Source of the DNA: Xanthomonas dyei
Lineage (GTDB): Bacteria; Pseudomonadota; Gammaproteobacteria; Xanthomonadales; Xanthomonadaceae
Assembly (NCBI RefSeq): GCF_002939865.1
Contig: NZ_MDEE01000002.1
Location: forward strand, 1 to 64,000
Direction of reading: 5' to 3'
DNA length: 64,000 bases
Below are positions 35,718 through 44,854 of this stretch, piece after piece. A program made the position numbers and the translations under genes. Position 1 is the stretch's first letter. Every line of letters starts with the position of its first letter. A model generated the notes under the pieces. The model was not told where the DNA came from and made no database searches. It saw nothing but the letters and a program-made list of their open reading frames with translations.

Positions 35718-36331
35718 GGCAGCTCCGGCAACAAGGTGGGAAGCGCCTGCAGGAACGCATCGCTCGCGCCATCTGCAGCGATGGGCGCCACGTGCGCCGC
35801 GTCCAACGGCAAGGACAGCGCCATCACGTTGGCGATGCAGGGGTCGGGCCACACACCATCTGCCTGCATGCGCCGCCAGCCATCGCCGACCCATGCCGCC
35901 TGGTCGGCGTCGCGGGGCAACAGCGGCGCTGTCGTGCCGGTGCCTGCGCGATGGCGCACAGCGTCAAGCACCGCTGGGCCTACCCGCTGCTCGAACCAGA
36001 TCAGGCGCTCGCGCTCGATGCAGCGGCGCAGCGCCACCGCGCGCGAAAACAACGCGCGGCTCATCAGCACCTTGGCGAGCAGATCGGGCGCGAGCGCGAC
36101 CAGCCGATTGGCCAGCGGATCCAGCGCACAGAGCTGCATGCGCGAGCATCCCGACCAAGCCTGGATCACGCGCACACGACGCTGCGCAGGTGCGCCTGCC
36201 CAGCCGGCCGCAGCGACCGGACCCAGCCAGTGGGCCACCCGGTCCGCATCCAGCGATTGCGCCAGGGCGGACATGGCCGCTGTCCATCGTTGCAGCCACA
36301 GTGCCGCGTTGTCGATGCGTGCGTGGTCCAT
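35702..36331 (-). CDS. hrpB4: T3SS protein HrpB4 (SctK-like)
   Basis: A 209-residue soluble protein specific to Hrp2 systems, by position and size equivalent to the SctK accessory of the sorting platform. It is Ala/Arg/Trp-rich with no membrane segment. Identified from its place between hrcJ and hrcL and its start MDHARIDNAALWLQRW. Confidence 0.88.
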   Translation of the reverse strand: MDHARIDNAALWLQRWTAAMSALAQSLDADRVAHWLGPVAAAGWAGAPAQRRVRVIQAWSGCSRMQLCALDPLANRLVALAPDLLAKVLMSRALFSRAVALRRCIERERLIWFEQRVGPAVLDAVRHRAGTGTTAPLLPRDADQAAWVGDGWRRMQADGVWPDPCIANVMALSLPLDAAHVAPIAADGASDAFLQALPTLLPELPCVYG

Positions 36332-36340
36332 AGGCCGCCC

Positions 36341-37105
36341 TCACCCAGCGTGTTTTCTGGATAACTCGCGCAGGCGCTGCCAGCCACCCCAGCGGCGGGC
36401 ATTGGCGTTCGGCCACCAGTACAGCGCTGCCGCACCGAGCGCTACGCACAAGGCCAGCGCGCATCCGGCCAGCCATGGCCACGCCCGGGCATGCGGAGGC
36501 GCCAAGTCCGAGAGCTGGGTATCGCTGTCCGCCCCACCTGGCACCAGCGTGACGCTGACGTTTTCGTAGGTCAGCCCTTCTACGCTGTGCATCACCAGCG
36601 TCTTGATGTTGGGCACCAGGCTGGTCAGATCGCTACCGATGCGAAACTTGATGAATACCGCAGCGCTGGAGGGTTTGACCGAGGCGGCCAGCGGGTCGTT
36701 GTTGGGAAGCACGATCTCCACATCGGCGGCGATCACGCCATCGATATTCGACAAGGTCTGCGACAACTGCTGCGAGACCCCGTAGATGAAACGCACGCGT
36801 TCTTCGGTGGGTGTGGAGATCAAACCGTCCTTCTTGAACATCTCGCCGAGATTGGCATGCCGCTCGTGCGGCATGCCATGCGCGCGCAGCACCTGCAACG
36901 AATACGACACCTGATCGTGCGGCGCGTTGATCGCCCAGGTCTTGCCGTTATCGGGCGTGACCTTGTCCGCATCCACACCGGCGGTGAGCAGCACGGCGAG
37001 CATTTCGTTGGCGTCGTTCTCGGTCAGCCCGGAATAGAGCTGCTGGTCGCAGCCAGACAGCAGCAGTGCAAGCAGCAACACCACCAGATATCTGAGCTTT
37101 CGCAT
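36341..37105 (-). CDS. hrcJ: T3SS inner-ring lipoprotein HrcJ (SctJ)
   Basis: The FliF/YscJ-family inner-membrane ring lipoprotein. The 254 residues start with a lipoprotein signal ([21 protein letters not shown]) whose Cys would be acylated. The conserved [15 protein letters not shown] and the two periplasmic ring domains follow, then one C-terminal membrane helix ([20 protein letters not shown]) with a short basic tail. Start ATG 37105 is 1 bp after the end of hrpB2. Confidence 0.95.
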   Translation of the reverse strand: MRKLRYLVVLLLALLLSGCDQQLYSGLTENDANEMLAVLLTAGVDADKVTPDNGKTWAINAPHDQVSYSLQVLRAHGMPHERHANLGEMFKKDGLISTPTEERVRFIYGVSQQLSQTLSNIDGVIAADVEIVLPNNDPLAASVKPSSAAVFIKFRIGSDLTSLVPNIKTLVMHSVEGLTYENVSVTLVPGGADSDTQLSDLAPPHARAWPWLAGCALALCVALGAAALYWWPNANARRWGGWQRLRELSRKHAG

Positions 37106-37106
37106 G

Positions 37107-37499
37107 CTATTGGTTCTTGAACAGTGTCTGCACGGCGTTCTTGCCCGATTGCGCCACGCCGACGCTGACATTGAGGTTGAAGCCGACCATCGTCAGCTCG
37201 TGCATCAGCTTCATTTGTTGCGACGCCATTTCCTGCAGACCCATGGTCGGCGCCTGCATGCTGAAGGCATCAATATGCTCGGTGATGGTTCGCACGCCAT
37301 CGTTCTGCACGTCGACCATCCGGCTCATCATGCTCGGCTCTCCCACGCGCTGCATGGCTGGCGGCAGCGGGCTGGAGGACTGCATCAACGCCTGGAAGCG
37401 GTTGACGAGTGCCTGGCTCGGTGCCGCCGTCGGCGATACCGCGGGCGTGGATAGGCCGGTACTGGCAGTGATCGGTGCAACAGGAGGAATGAGCGTCAT
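37107..37499 (-). CDS. hrpB2: T3SS protein HrpB2 (inner-rod-like, early substrate)
   Basis: An early-secreted component needed for pilus assembly, proposed as the inner rod (SctI-like). The 130 residues from ATG 37499 have an Ala/Ser/Pro-rich N-terminus. The C-terminal helix ends [18 protein letters not shown], which fits a rod protein. It sits between hrpB1 and hrcJ. Confidence 0.92.
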   Translation of the reverse strand: MTLIPPVAPITASTGLSTPAVSPTAAPSQALVNRFQALMQSSSPLPPAMQRVGEPSMMSRMVDVQNDGVRTITEHIDAFSMQAPTMGLQEMASQQMKLMHELTMVGFNLNVSVGVAQSGKNAVQTLFKNQ

Positions 37500-37530
37500 G
37501 ACATGTTCCTCAGGCGGGGCAACAGCTGGG

Positions 37531-37986
37531 TCAGGCGCGCAGATACTGCGCGTTGGGAACTTCCATTGGCGCGGCGGATTCGGTCGTCGATTCCGATTGC
37601 GTGGGTGCCGGGGTGTAGCGCCCTGACAGCGCCTTGACCAGGCCAACGGCGTCGGCATCGGCGTCCTCTTCGATCAGACCGTCTGCAATGCCATGCCATG
37701 ACGGGTCGCCCACCGCAAACAGGCAGCACGCATACAGGGCCTTGCACAACGGCTTGGAGCCGGCATCGGCCTCAAGCTCACGCAGCAGGCGCGCACCCTC
37801 CATATAACTACCGCGCTTGATCGCAATCCAGGCATCGAAGGTATCCAGCGCCTTCAGCTCCGGCCGCAACACGCGCACTGCGGCCAGCACCGCTGTGGCC
37901 TCTTCGAGTTTTTCGTGGGTCAGCCCCACCGTGATCAGTTCGATCAGCCCACTCACGACCGGACCGGGACATTCAATCTTTTCCAT
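37531..37986 (-). CDS. hrpB1: T3SS protein HrpB1
   Basis: A 151-residue TPR-like protein (LLRELEADAGSKPLCKALYA), first gene of the hrpB operon; family members bind peptidoglycan in the periplasm. ATG 37986 is preferred to an in-frame ATG at 38001 because GAGGTG lies 5-8 nt before it. The predicted transcript begins about 40 nt upstream from the PIP promoter. Confidence 0.92.
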   Translation of the reverse strand: MEKIECPGPVVSGLIELITVGLTHEKLEEATAVLAAVRVLRPELKALDTFDAWIAIKRGSYMEGARLLRELEADAGSKPLCKALYACCLFAVGDPSWHGIADGLIEEDADADAVGLVKALSGRYTPAPTQSESTTESAAPMEVPNAQYLRA

Positions 37987-38030
37987 ACCGCACCTCGTCA
38001 TTCAATGGCTGTGGACAGCATACGTGGGTA

Positions 38031-38091
38031 ACGCTACGCGTGCGTGCCGATCAAAACTTTTCAGAAGCGAACATCGGAATGCCATCGCGAA
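38031..38091 (-). promoter_or_regulatory. hrpB operon promoter: perfect PIP box and -10 box
   Basis: Leftward TTCGC-N15-TTCGC (38091 to 38067), then 30 nt to TAGCGT (38036 to 38031), a YANNNT match. It is 14 bp from the hrcU PIP box facing the other way. Confidence 0.9.
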
Positions 38092-38105
38092 CAAACACAC
38101 TCGGC

Positions 38106-38168
38106 TTCGTGCACCCATGCACACGTTCGCCTTGGAAGCGGATCGGCTGGCGACGCCTCAACCAGAAT
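38106..38168 (+). promoter_or_regulatory. hrcU operon promoter: PIP box and -10 box
   Basis: TTCGT (38106-38110), 15 nt, TTCGC (38126-38130), then 32 nt to CAGAAT (38163-38168). It drives hrcU-hrcV-hpaP and is divergent from the hrpB promoter. Confidence 0.9.
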
Positions 38169-38199
38169 TGGCCTGCAGCACCAGCGGCCGGAGATCGCC

Positions 38200-39273
38200 A
38201 TGTCGGATGAGAAGACCGAGAAGCCGACCGAAAAGAAACTGAAGGATGCGCGCAGGGATGGGGAAATCCCGATCAGCCCGGACGTCACTGCCGCCGCAGT
38301 GCTGCTGGCCGCGCTGTTGGTGATCAAACTGGCAGGCAGCTATTTCGTGGAACACATGCAGGCATTGATGTCGATCGGTTTCGATTTCAACGCCAATACG
38401 CGCGATGCAACGGCCATGCACCGGGCGCTCGGTCGCATCGGCATCCAGGCCGTGTTGCTGACGCTGCCTTTCCTGGTCGCGTGCCTGGCCGCCGGATTGC
38501 TCGGCACCTTTCTGCAGACGGGTATGAATGCCTCGCTCAAACCGGTGGCGCCCAAGTTCGATTCGCTCAATCCTGTGAACGGCGTCAAGAAACTCTTTTC
38601 GTTACGAAGTCTCATCAACCTGCTCAAGCTCGGTGTCAAGGCCCTCTTGATCGGTGTGGTGCTGTGGTACGGCCTGCGTGCGCTGATGCCGGCGATCATC
38701 GGGCTCGCCTACCAGCCGACGCCTGACATCGCCCAGATCGGCTGGCGGGCGCTGGGCATTTTGTGCGCCTTGGCGGTACTGGTGTTCATGCTGATCGGTG
38801 CAGCGGACTGGAGCGTGCAGCACTGGCTGTTCATTCGCGACAAACGCCAGAGCAAGGATGAGCAGAAGCGCGAACACAAGGAAAGCGAAGGCGATCCGGA
38901 ATTGAAGGGAAAGCGCAAGGAAATCGCCAAGGAACTGGTTTTCGGCGACCCGCGCGAGCGCGTCGCCAAGGCCAAGGTACTGGTGGTCAACCCGACCCAT
39001 TACGCCGTCGCGCTGGCCTACGAAGCGGACGGTTTCGGTCTGCCGCAAGTGGTTGCCAAGGGCGTGGACGATGGTGCGCTGGAACTGCGTGCCTACGCGC
39101 ACAACCAGGGCATTCCGATCGTGGCCAATCCGCCGTTGGCGCGTGCGCTGCACGCGGTCGAACTGGGCGACGCGGTGCCCGAATCGCTGTTCGAAACGGT
39201 GGCAGTGGTGCTGCGCTGGGTCGACGAGCTGGGCCGCGACAACGATGACGGCAGCGGTCCGCTGCCATGCTAG
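38200..39273 (+). CDS. hrcU: T3SS export-switch protein HrcU (SctU)
   Basis: An FlhB/YscU-family protein that switches secretion from early to late substrates. The 357 residues start MSDEKTEKPTEKKLKDARRD, the family signature. Four membrane helices follow, then a cytoplasmic domain with the self-cleavage site NPTH (VLVVNPTHYAVAL). Partner HpaP, the switch regulator, is encoded two genes downstream. Confidence 0.96.
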   Translation: MSDEKTEKPTEKKLKDARRDGEIPISPDVTAAAVLLAALLVIKLAGSYFVEHMQALMSIGFDFNANTRDATAMHRALGRIGIQAVLLTLPFLVACLAAGLLGTFLQTGMNASLKPVAPKFDSLNPVNGVKKLFSLRSLINLLKLGVKALLIGVVLWYGLRALMPAIIGLAYQPTPDIAQIGWRALGILCALAVLVFMLIGAADWSVQHWLFIRDKRQSKDEQKREHKESEGDPELKGKRKEIAKELVFGDPRERVAKAKVLVVNPTHYAVALAYEADGFGLPQVVAKGVDDGALELRAYAHNQGIPIVANPPLARALHAVELGDAVPESLFETVAVVLRWVDELGRDNDDGSGPLPC

Positions 39274-39281
39274 GAGATCGC

Positions 39282-41204
39282 ATGCGCCTGACACGGTATT
39301 TCGCGTACACCGGTGAAGTGGCGATCGCCGCCTTGGTGGTGGCGGTGATCGGCTTGATGATCCTGCCGCTGCCCACCCCGCTCATCGACACGCTGCTGGG
39401 CATCAACATCACCCTGAGCGTGGTGTTGCTGATGGTCACGATGTATGTGCCCGACTCGATCTCGCTGTCGTCGTTTCCCTCGTTGCTGCTGTTCACCACG
39501 CTGCTGCGGCTGTCGTTGAACATCGCCTCGACAAAATCGATCCTGCTGCATGCCGAGGCCGGCCACATCATCGAGAGCTTCGGCGAGCTGGTGGTCGGCG
39601 GCAACCTGGTGGTGGGCCTGGTGGTGTTCCTGATCATCACCACGGTGCAGTTCATCGTGATCGCCAAGGGCTCCGAGCGCGTTGCCGAAGTCGGCGCGCG
39701 TTTCACGCTGGATGCGATGCCCGGCAAGCAGATGAGCATCGATGCCGACCTGCGCGGCGGCAATCTGAGCGCAGACGAAGCACGCAGCAAACGCGCGCGG
39801 CTGGCCATCGAGAGTCAACTGCACGGCGGCATGGATGGCGCCATGAAGTTCGTCAAGGGCGACGCCATCGCCGGCCTGGTGATCACCATGGTGAACATCC
39901 TGGCCGGCATCGTGGTGGGCGTGACCTACCACGGCATGAGCGCAGGCGAGGCGGCAAACCGCTTTGCGATCCTGTCGGTCGGCGATGCGATGGTGTCGCA
40001 GATCGCCTCGCTGCTGATCTCGGTGGCGGCCGGCGTCATGATCACCCGCGTCGCCAACGAGAACGAGACCAAGATCAGTTCGCTGGGGCTCGACATCGGC
40101 CGTCAGCTCACCAGCAACGCGCGCGCCTTGATGGCGGCCAGCGTGTTGCTGGCCTGCTTTGCGTTTGTCCCGGGATTCCCGGCGGTGCTGTTCCTGCTGC
40201 TGGCGGCTGCGGTGGGCGCCGGCGGCTATACGATCTGGCGCAAGCAACGCGACGTCAGCGGCACCGACCGGCCCAAGCTGCCATCGACCAGCCGCAAGGG
40301 CGCCAAGGGCGATGCACCGCACATCCGCAAGAGCGCGCCGGATTTCGCCTCGCCGTTGTCGATGCGCCTGTCGCCGCAACTGGCTGCGCGGCTGGACCCG
40401 GCGCTGCTGGATCAGGCGATCGAGAGCGAGCGCCGGCAGCTGGTGGAACTGCTGGGCCTGCCGTTTCCGGGCATTGCGATCTGGCAGAGCGAATCCCTGC
40501 AGGACCTGCAGTACGAAGTCTTGATCCACGACGTGCCGGAAACCCGCAGCGCGTTGAGCGACACCGCGGACCTGCAGAAAGCGCTGGCCCAGCAGGCCAT
40601 CGCGCCGCTGCACGCACGTGCGCACCTATTCGTCGGCATCCAGGAGACCCAGTGGATGCTGGAACAGGTGAGCGCGGACTATCCCGGGCTGGTTGCAGAG
40701 GTCAACAAGGCCATGCCCGCCCAGCGCATCGCCGACGTATTGCGACGGCTGCTGGAAGAGCGCATCCCGGTGCGCAACATCAAGAGCATCCTGGAGAGCC
40801 TGGTGGTGTGGGGACCGAAGGAGAAGGATCTGCTGATGTTGACCGAATACGTGCGCTGCGATCTTGGCCGCTATCTGGCGCACACCGCGACCGCAGGCAC
40901 CGGGCAGCTGCCTGCGGTGATGCTCGACCACGCGGTGGAACAGTTGATCCGGCAGTCGATTCGCGCCACTCCGGCAGGCAATTTTCTGGCCCTGCCACCG
41001 GAGCAGGCCAATCAGCTGGTCGAGCAGGTGGAACGCATCGTCGAAGATCAGGCGCGGCATCCATTGGCAGTGGTCGCATCGATGGATGTGCGGCGTTATG
41101 TCCGTCGCATGATCGAGGCCCGGCTGAACTGGCTGGAGGTCTATTCGTTCCAGGAACTGGGCGCAGACGTGCAGCTGCAGCCGATCGGCAGAGTGGTGGC
41201 CTGA
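39282..41204 (+). CDS. hrcV: T3SS export-gate protein HrcV (SctV)
   Basis: A FlhA/YscV-family protein forming the nonameric export gate. About 640 residues: eight membrane helices in the first half with the conserved FPSLLLFTTLLRLSLNIAST and DAMPGKQMSIDADLRGG (FHIPEP-type region), then a large cytoplasmic domain that docks chaperone-substrate pairs. ATG 39282 has AGGAG 5 nt upstream; an in-frame ATG at 39267, overlapping hrcU by 7 bp, would add five residues. Confidence 0.96.
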   Translation: MRLTRYFAYTGEVAIAALVVAVIGLMILPLPTPLIDTLLGINITLSVVLLMVTMYVPDSISLSSFPSLLLFTTLLRLSLNIASTKSILLHAEAGHIIESFGELVVGGNLVVGLVVFLIITTVQFIVIAKGSERVAEVGARFTLDAMPGKQMSIDADLRGGNLSADEARSKRARLAIESQLHGGMDGAMKFVKGDAIAGLVITMVNILAGIVVGVTYHGMSAGEAANRFAILSVGDAMVSQIASLLISVAAGVMITRVANENETKISSLGLDIGRQLTSNARALMAASVLLACFAFVPGFPAVLFLLLAAAVGAGGYTIWRKQRDVSGTDRPKLPSTSRKGAKGDAPHIRKSAPDFASPLSMRLSPQLAARLDPALLDQAIESERRQLVELLGLPFPGIAIWQSESLQDLQYEVLIHDVPETRSALSDTADLQKALAQQAIAPLHARAHLFVGIQETQWMLEQVSADYPGLVAEVNKAMPAQRIADVLRRLLEERIPVRNIKSILESLVVWGPKEKDLLMLTEYVRCDLGRYLAHTATAGTGQLPAVMLDHAVEQLIRQSIRATPAGNFLALPPEQANQLVEQVERIVEDQARHPLAVVASMDVRRYVRRMIEARLNWLEVYSFQELGADVQLQPIGRVVA

Positions 41205-41842
41205 TGATGCGCAAGCCACCGGTCCGCCACGTGCGTATCCTGCCGATCGCCGGTGTACCGCTGCAGCCGCATGCAGCGCCCACACCGGTGCGTACGGCGC
41301 AGCGTGTCAGCTTTGTACAACTGCGCCGACGCCTGAGCAGCGTGCTGCCCGGATTGCCGGACATGGTCTCACCGGAGGATGGCGACGACGATCTGCCGAT
41401 GCCCGAAGCGGAGGACGCCGCAAGCGACAGGCCAGACCCCGCGCCGCTGCCAAGCGCACAACTCCGCCCGGATGACGGCAATCGTCGACAGATCGCTCGA
41501 GGTGATGACAGCGATGCATTGGGCCGGCAGATCGCCACCGAGTGGATCCGCACCCAACGCGCGCAGATGGCCATCCATCACATCGCGCTGCGGGTGGCCG
41601 AGTTTTGCAATGCCACGCCGGTGCGCGGGGCAGGGATCTGGGAGGCGTGGCTGGAGATCAATCACGACATTCTGCCGCAGACCACCTTGTTCTTGCGGCT
41701 TTCGCCAGACCAGCTATCGCTTCGCTTTGACAGCGGCTCGCCCGAGACGCGCGAGGTACTTTGCAATGGAAGAAAACGCTTGGATACCGCATTGAAGACT
41801 GCGCTTAGCGACACGCTCCAGATCAGCATCGAGGTCGTTTAG
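41204..41842 (+). CDS. hpaP: T3SS substrate-specificity regulator HpaP/HpaC (SctP)
   Basis: A cytoplasmic T3S4-type switch protein that binds HrcU and HrpB2 and lets late substrates through. The 212 residues overlap the hrcV stop codon (TGATGATG). The N-terminal half is Pro/Arg-rich and variable. The C-terminal domain (WEAWLEINHDILPQTTLFLR to DTLQISIEVV) is conserved. The 3' end also contains a perfect PIP box for the next operon, and a copy of this 3' end lies immediately downstream. Confidence 0.92.
   Translation: MMRKPPVRHVRILPIAGVPLQPHAAPTPVRTAQRVSFVQLRRRLSSVLPGLPDMVSPEDGDDDLPMPEAEDAASDRPDPAPLPSAQLRPDDGNRRQIARGDDSDALGRQIATEWIRTQRAQMAIHHIALRVAEFCNATPVRGAGIWEAWLEINHDILPQTTLFLRLSPDQLSLRFDSGSPETREVLCNGRKRLDTALKTALSDTLQISIEVV
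41701..41762 (+). promoter_or_regulatory. hrcQ operon promoter P1 inside hpaP: perfect PIP and -10
   Basis: TTCGC (41701-41705), 15 nt, TTCGC (41721-41725), 31 nt, TACTTT (41757-41762). All elements match the consensus. It lies within the hpaP coding sequence. Confidence 0.88.
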
Positions 41843-41860
41843 CGCCGCCCACGCCGCACA

Positions 41861-42100
41861 AATGCCACGCCTGTGCGCGGCTCAGGGAGCTGGGAAGCAT
41901 CTCTGGAGTCAATTGCGCCATCCTGCCGTAGACAACGTTGTCCTTGCGGCTTTCGCCAGACCAGCTATCGCTTCGCTTTGACAGCGGCTCGCCCGAGACG
42001 CGCGAGGTACTTTGCAATGGAAGAAAACGCTTGGATACCGCATTGAAAACTGCGCTTAGCGACACGCTCCAGATCAGCATCGAGGTCGTTTAGCGCCGCA
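41861..42100 (+). repeat. direct duplication of the hpaP 3' end
   Basis: Copy of 41609-41849. The distal 156 bp (from TGCGGCTTTCG through the stop and GCGCCGC) differ at one position only. The proximal 85 bp differ at about one position in five, with a 1-bp deletion and an in-frame TAG. The copy has no start codon and is not a gene, but it brings a full second PIP promoter. Confidence 0.92.
41952..42013 (+). promoter_or_regulatory. hrcQ operon promoter P2 (duplicated): perfect PIP and -10
   Basis: TTCGC (41952-41956), 15 nt, TTCGC (41972-41976), 31 nt, TACTTT (42008-42013): identical to P1 and exactly 251 bp downstream. Its predicted start site is about 120 bp before hrcQ. Confidence 0.88.
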
Positions 42101-42135
42101 CAGGCGGTAGAACAGCCATATCGAGGTAACCCGCT

Positions 42136-43140
42136 TTGTCAACCGAGCCGAGCCCTACGCCAACGGCACGCGACTTGTCGCAAGCGTTGACCCACGTGCT
42201 TGCCGTGCGCGCGCAGCTCGGCAGAATGCTGTGCGACCCGCGTACTGCCCGGCATTGCGGCTTCACCACGCAACGTCGCGGTATCCGGGCTGCGGAAGCC
42301 GCGCGGCTACAGCTGCAGTTCGAGTGCGGCAGCCTGGAGTTGCGGATCGCCGCACGCGACGGCCTGGCGCAGCTGTTGAACGAAGCCGACGACGCCCTGC
42401 GTGCTGCGATCGCCGGTGTGCTGTTGGGCGATACGCTGCATGCCTTCGCAGCGCTCGGACTGGGGACTGCCGAGGTCGTCGCCTTCGAACGCTGTGCGCA
42501 GGTAGCCGATTGCTTGGAGATCGGCATCACGCTGGGCGGTATCGACGCGATCGCGCAGACCGCCAGCCCGCTCCTGCTTGCCGCGCTGCAAACCGCGACC
42601 GCTGCGCTGGCGACACCATCGCCACTGCCGGCCTGGCTGAGCGCATTGCGGCTGAGCACGCGCCTGCGCATCGGCCAACGCACGGTAACGGCGACGCTGC
42701 TGCAATCGCTGCGCCCCGGCGATGTGCTGCTGCATGCGCTTGCCCCGGCTCCCGTCCGCAGCGGCGAGCTGCGGTGGGGCATGCCGGGAGGTGCGGTGTT
42801 GCGCGCGCCGGTACGCCTGAACCTGCAACAGATGATTCTGGAGACCGCCCCCACCATGCAGCACGATACGTCCGAGTCCGATACCTCCGCGTCCACCACC
42901 GATGTGGCGGCACTGGAACTGCCCGTCCAACTGGAAGTGGATCAACTTGCGCTGTCCCTGTCGGTCCTGTCGGGCTTGCAGCCTGGCCAGATCCTCGAAC
43001 TGTCGGTGCCGGTGGACCAGGCCGACATCCGTCTGGTCGTCTACGGCCAGACCATCGGCATCGGCAGGCTGCTGGCGGTGGGCGAACATCTCGGCGTGCA
43101 GATCCTCAGCATGTCGGAGACTCCACATGCAGATGCCTGA
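42136..43140 (+). CDS. hrcQ: T3SS cytoplasmic ring protein HrcQ (SctQ)
   Basis: A C-ring/sorting-platform protein related to FliN/FliM. It has 334 residues starting at TTG 42136 with GAGG about 10 nt before; no ATG lies in a suitable place. The C-terminal SpoA/FliN-like domain (LQPGQILELSVPVDQADIRL to GEHLGVQILSM) follows a variable N-terminal part. The stop overlaps the hrcR start region. First gene of the hrpD-type operon with the doubled promoter. Confidence 0.92.
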   Translation: MSTEPSPTPTARDLSQALTHVLAVRAQLGRMLCDPRTARHCGFTTQRRGIRAAEAARLQLQFECGSLELRIAARDGLAQLLNEADDALRAAIAGVLLGDTLHAFAALGLGTAEVVAFERCAQVADCLEIGITLGGIDAIAQTASPLLLAALQTATAALATPSPLPAWLSALRLSTRLRIGQRTVTATLLQSLRPGDVLLHALAPAPVRSGELRWGMPGGAVLRAPVRLNLQQMILETAPTMQHDTSESDTSASTTDVAALELPVQLEVDQLALSLSVLSGLQPGQILELSVPVDQADIRLVVYGQTIGIGRLLAVGEHLGVQILSMSETPHADA

Positions 43141-43771
43141 TGTCGGCTCGCTGCTGCTGGTGGTCATCATGCTGGGGCTGCTGCCCTTCGCAGCGATGGT
43201 GGTCACCTCCTACACCAAGATCGTGGTCGTGCTCGGCTTGTTGCGCAATGCCATCGGTGTGCAGCAGGTGCCGCCGAACATGGTCCTCAACGGCGTCGCG
43301 TTGCTGGTGTCGTGCTTCGTGATGGCGCCGGTGGGCATGGAGGCATTCAAGGCTGCGCAGAACTACAGTCCCGGTGCCGACAACAGCCGCGTGGTGGTGT
43401 TGCTCGACGCCTGCCGAGAACCGTTTCGGCAGTTCCTGCTCAAGCACACGCGCGAGCGCGAGAAGGCGTTTTTCATTCGCTCGGCGCAGCAGATCTGGCC
43501 CAAGGACAAGGCCGATACGCTCAAGCCAGACGATCTTCTCGTGCTGGCGCCGGCATTCACGCTCAGTGAGCTGACCGAGGCATTCCGTATCGGATTTCTG
43601 CTGTATCTGGTGTTCATCGTGATCGATCTGGTGGTGGCCAATGCGTTGATGGCAATGGGTCTGTCGCAGGTGACGCCGACCAATGTGGCCATTCCGTTCA
43701 AACTGTTGTTGTTCGTGGCGCTGGATGGTTGGTCCATGCTGATCCACGGGCTGGTCTTGAGTTATCGGTGA
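43127..43771 (+). CDS. hrcR: T3SS export apparatus protein HrcR (SctR)
   Basis: A FliP/YscR-family inner-membrane protein, the core of the export gate. The 214 residues have four hydrophobic segments and family motifs SYTKIVVVLGLLRNAIGVQQ and PPNMVLNGVALL. It overlaps hrcQ by 14 bp. A second ATG at 43133 is also possible. Confidence 0.96.
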   Translation: MQMPDVGSLLLVVIMLGLLPFAAMVVTSYTKIVVVLGLLRNAIGVQQVPPNMVLNGVALLVSCFVMAPVGMEAFKAAQNYSPGADNSRVVVLLDACREPFRQFLLKHTREREKAFFIRSAQQIWPKDKADTLKPDDLLVLAPAFTLSELTEAFRIGFLLYLVFIVIDLVVANALMAMGLSQVTPTNVAIPFKLLLFVALDGWSMLIHGLVLSYR

Positions 43772-43775
43772 CGCC

Positions 43776-44036
43776 ATGGACCATGACGATCTGGTGCGAT
43801 TCACTTCCGAAGCCTTGCTGCTCTGCCTCAAGGTGTCGTTGCCGGTGGTCGGCGTCGCCGCGCTGGCTGGGCTGCTGATCGCATTCATCCAGGCAGTGAT
43901 GTCGCTGCAGGATGCGTCGATTTCGTTCGCGCTCAAGCTGGTGGTGGTGGTGGCCGCCATTGCGGTCACCGCGCCCTGGGGCGCGTCGGCAATCATGCAA
44001 TTCGGCCAGGCGCTGATGCAGGCGGCGTTCCCATGA
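43776..44036 (+). CDS. hrcS: T3SS export apparatus protein HrcS (SctS)
   Basis: A FliQ/YscS-family protein of 86 residues with two membrane helices (VSLPVVGVAALAGLLIAFIQ; LVVVVAAIAVTAPWGASAIM). It starts 4 bp after hrcR and overlaps hpaA by 4 bp. Confidence 0.95.
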   Translation: MDHDDLVRFTSEALLLCLKVSLPVVGVAALAGLLIAFIQAVMSLQDASISFALKLVVVVAAIAVTAPWGASAIMQFGQALMQAAFP

Positions 44037-44854
44037 TCCGGCGCATTTCGTCAGGCGCTGTGCCGCCGTCGTTGCCTAGCGCGCACGGCGCATCGCACCA
44101 CCACGCCGATGGGTCGCACGCTGGCACTGCCGTGCAGCCGCTGGCGGATGCGGCACCGCATGCACCGCGTCTGCGCGCGGCTCCGCCACGCCGGCGGCGG
44201 CGGGGCATGCGGGCGCTGGAAGGGCAGGACGACGAACTCGACGCCACCGAGCTGGAAGAAGCCGAAGCGGCACGCATCTCGGCGCTGCGCGGCCGCGTCA
44301 GCATCGCCGTCCCGCAGTCGCAAGGCCAGGGGCAAAGCCAGGACAATCAGCACGGCGATGGCGGTCACGCCTATGCCGGCGATCCGCAGGTGATGCCACG
44401 GGCAAGCGCCTCGCCGGTACGCGTGGACGACACTGTGCGTGCGGATGTCCAGGCAGTCATCGATCGGTATGCGGCAACGCGCGCCGCCGACCAGACGGTT
44501 AGACAACACGCCCTCACCGCTGCGTTCGTGGAGTTGGGCGAAATCGGCGCTGCCCATCCGGCCGCCGCACCGCTGACCACCATGGTCTGGATGTTGATGC
44601 GCGAGCACCTGCAAGCGGGCCGGACCGATACCTTGGCCGAAGGCATGGAAACATTGCGCAAACGCCTGGTGGACATGGTGCGCGCGCAACCCGAATGCGC
44701 ACCGGCGCTGCGTAGCTATTACTTGCTGCTGCCGCTCATGCTGATCAGCGCTGGAAAACCGCGCAAACCCGCTGATTGCGCACGCGGCATCACATGTTTG
44801 AACGCGCTGCTGATGGAACACCACGATGGAACTGCCCAGGGGATTCGCGCATGA
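44033..44854 (+). CDS. hpaA: T3SS control protein HpaA
   Basis: A secreted regulator that sequesters the chaperone HpaB until the apparatus is complete and has nuclear-localisation-type basic runs. The 273 residues carry PPRRRRRGMR near residue 52 and a helical C-terminal half, the region known to bind HpaB. Overlaps hrcS (ATGA) and hrcD by 4 bp. Confidence 0.9.
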   Translation: MIRRISSGAVPPSLPSAHGASHHHADGSHAGTAVQPLADAAPHAPRLRAAPPRRRRRGMRALEGQDDELDATELEEAEAARISALRGRVSIAVPQSQGQGQSQDNQHGDGGHAYAGDPQVMPRASASPVRVDDTVRADVQAVIDRYAATRAADQTVRQHALTAAFVELGEIGAAHPAAAPLTTMVWMLMREHLQAGRTDTLAEGMETLRKRLVDMVRAQPECAPALRSYYLLLPLMLISAGKPRKPADCARGITCLNALLMEHHDGTAQGIRA

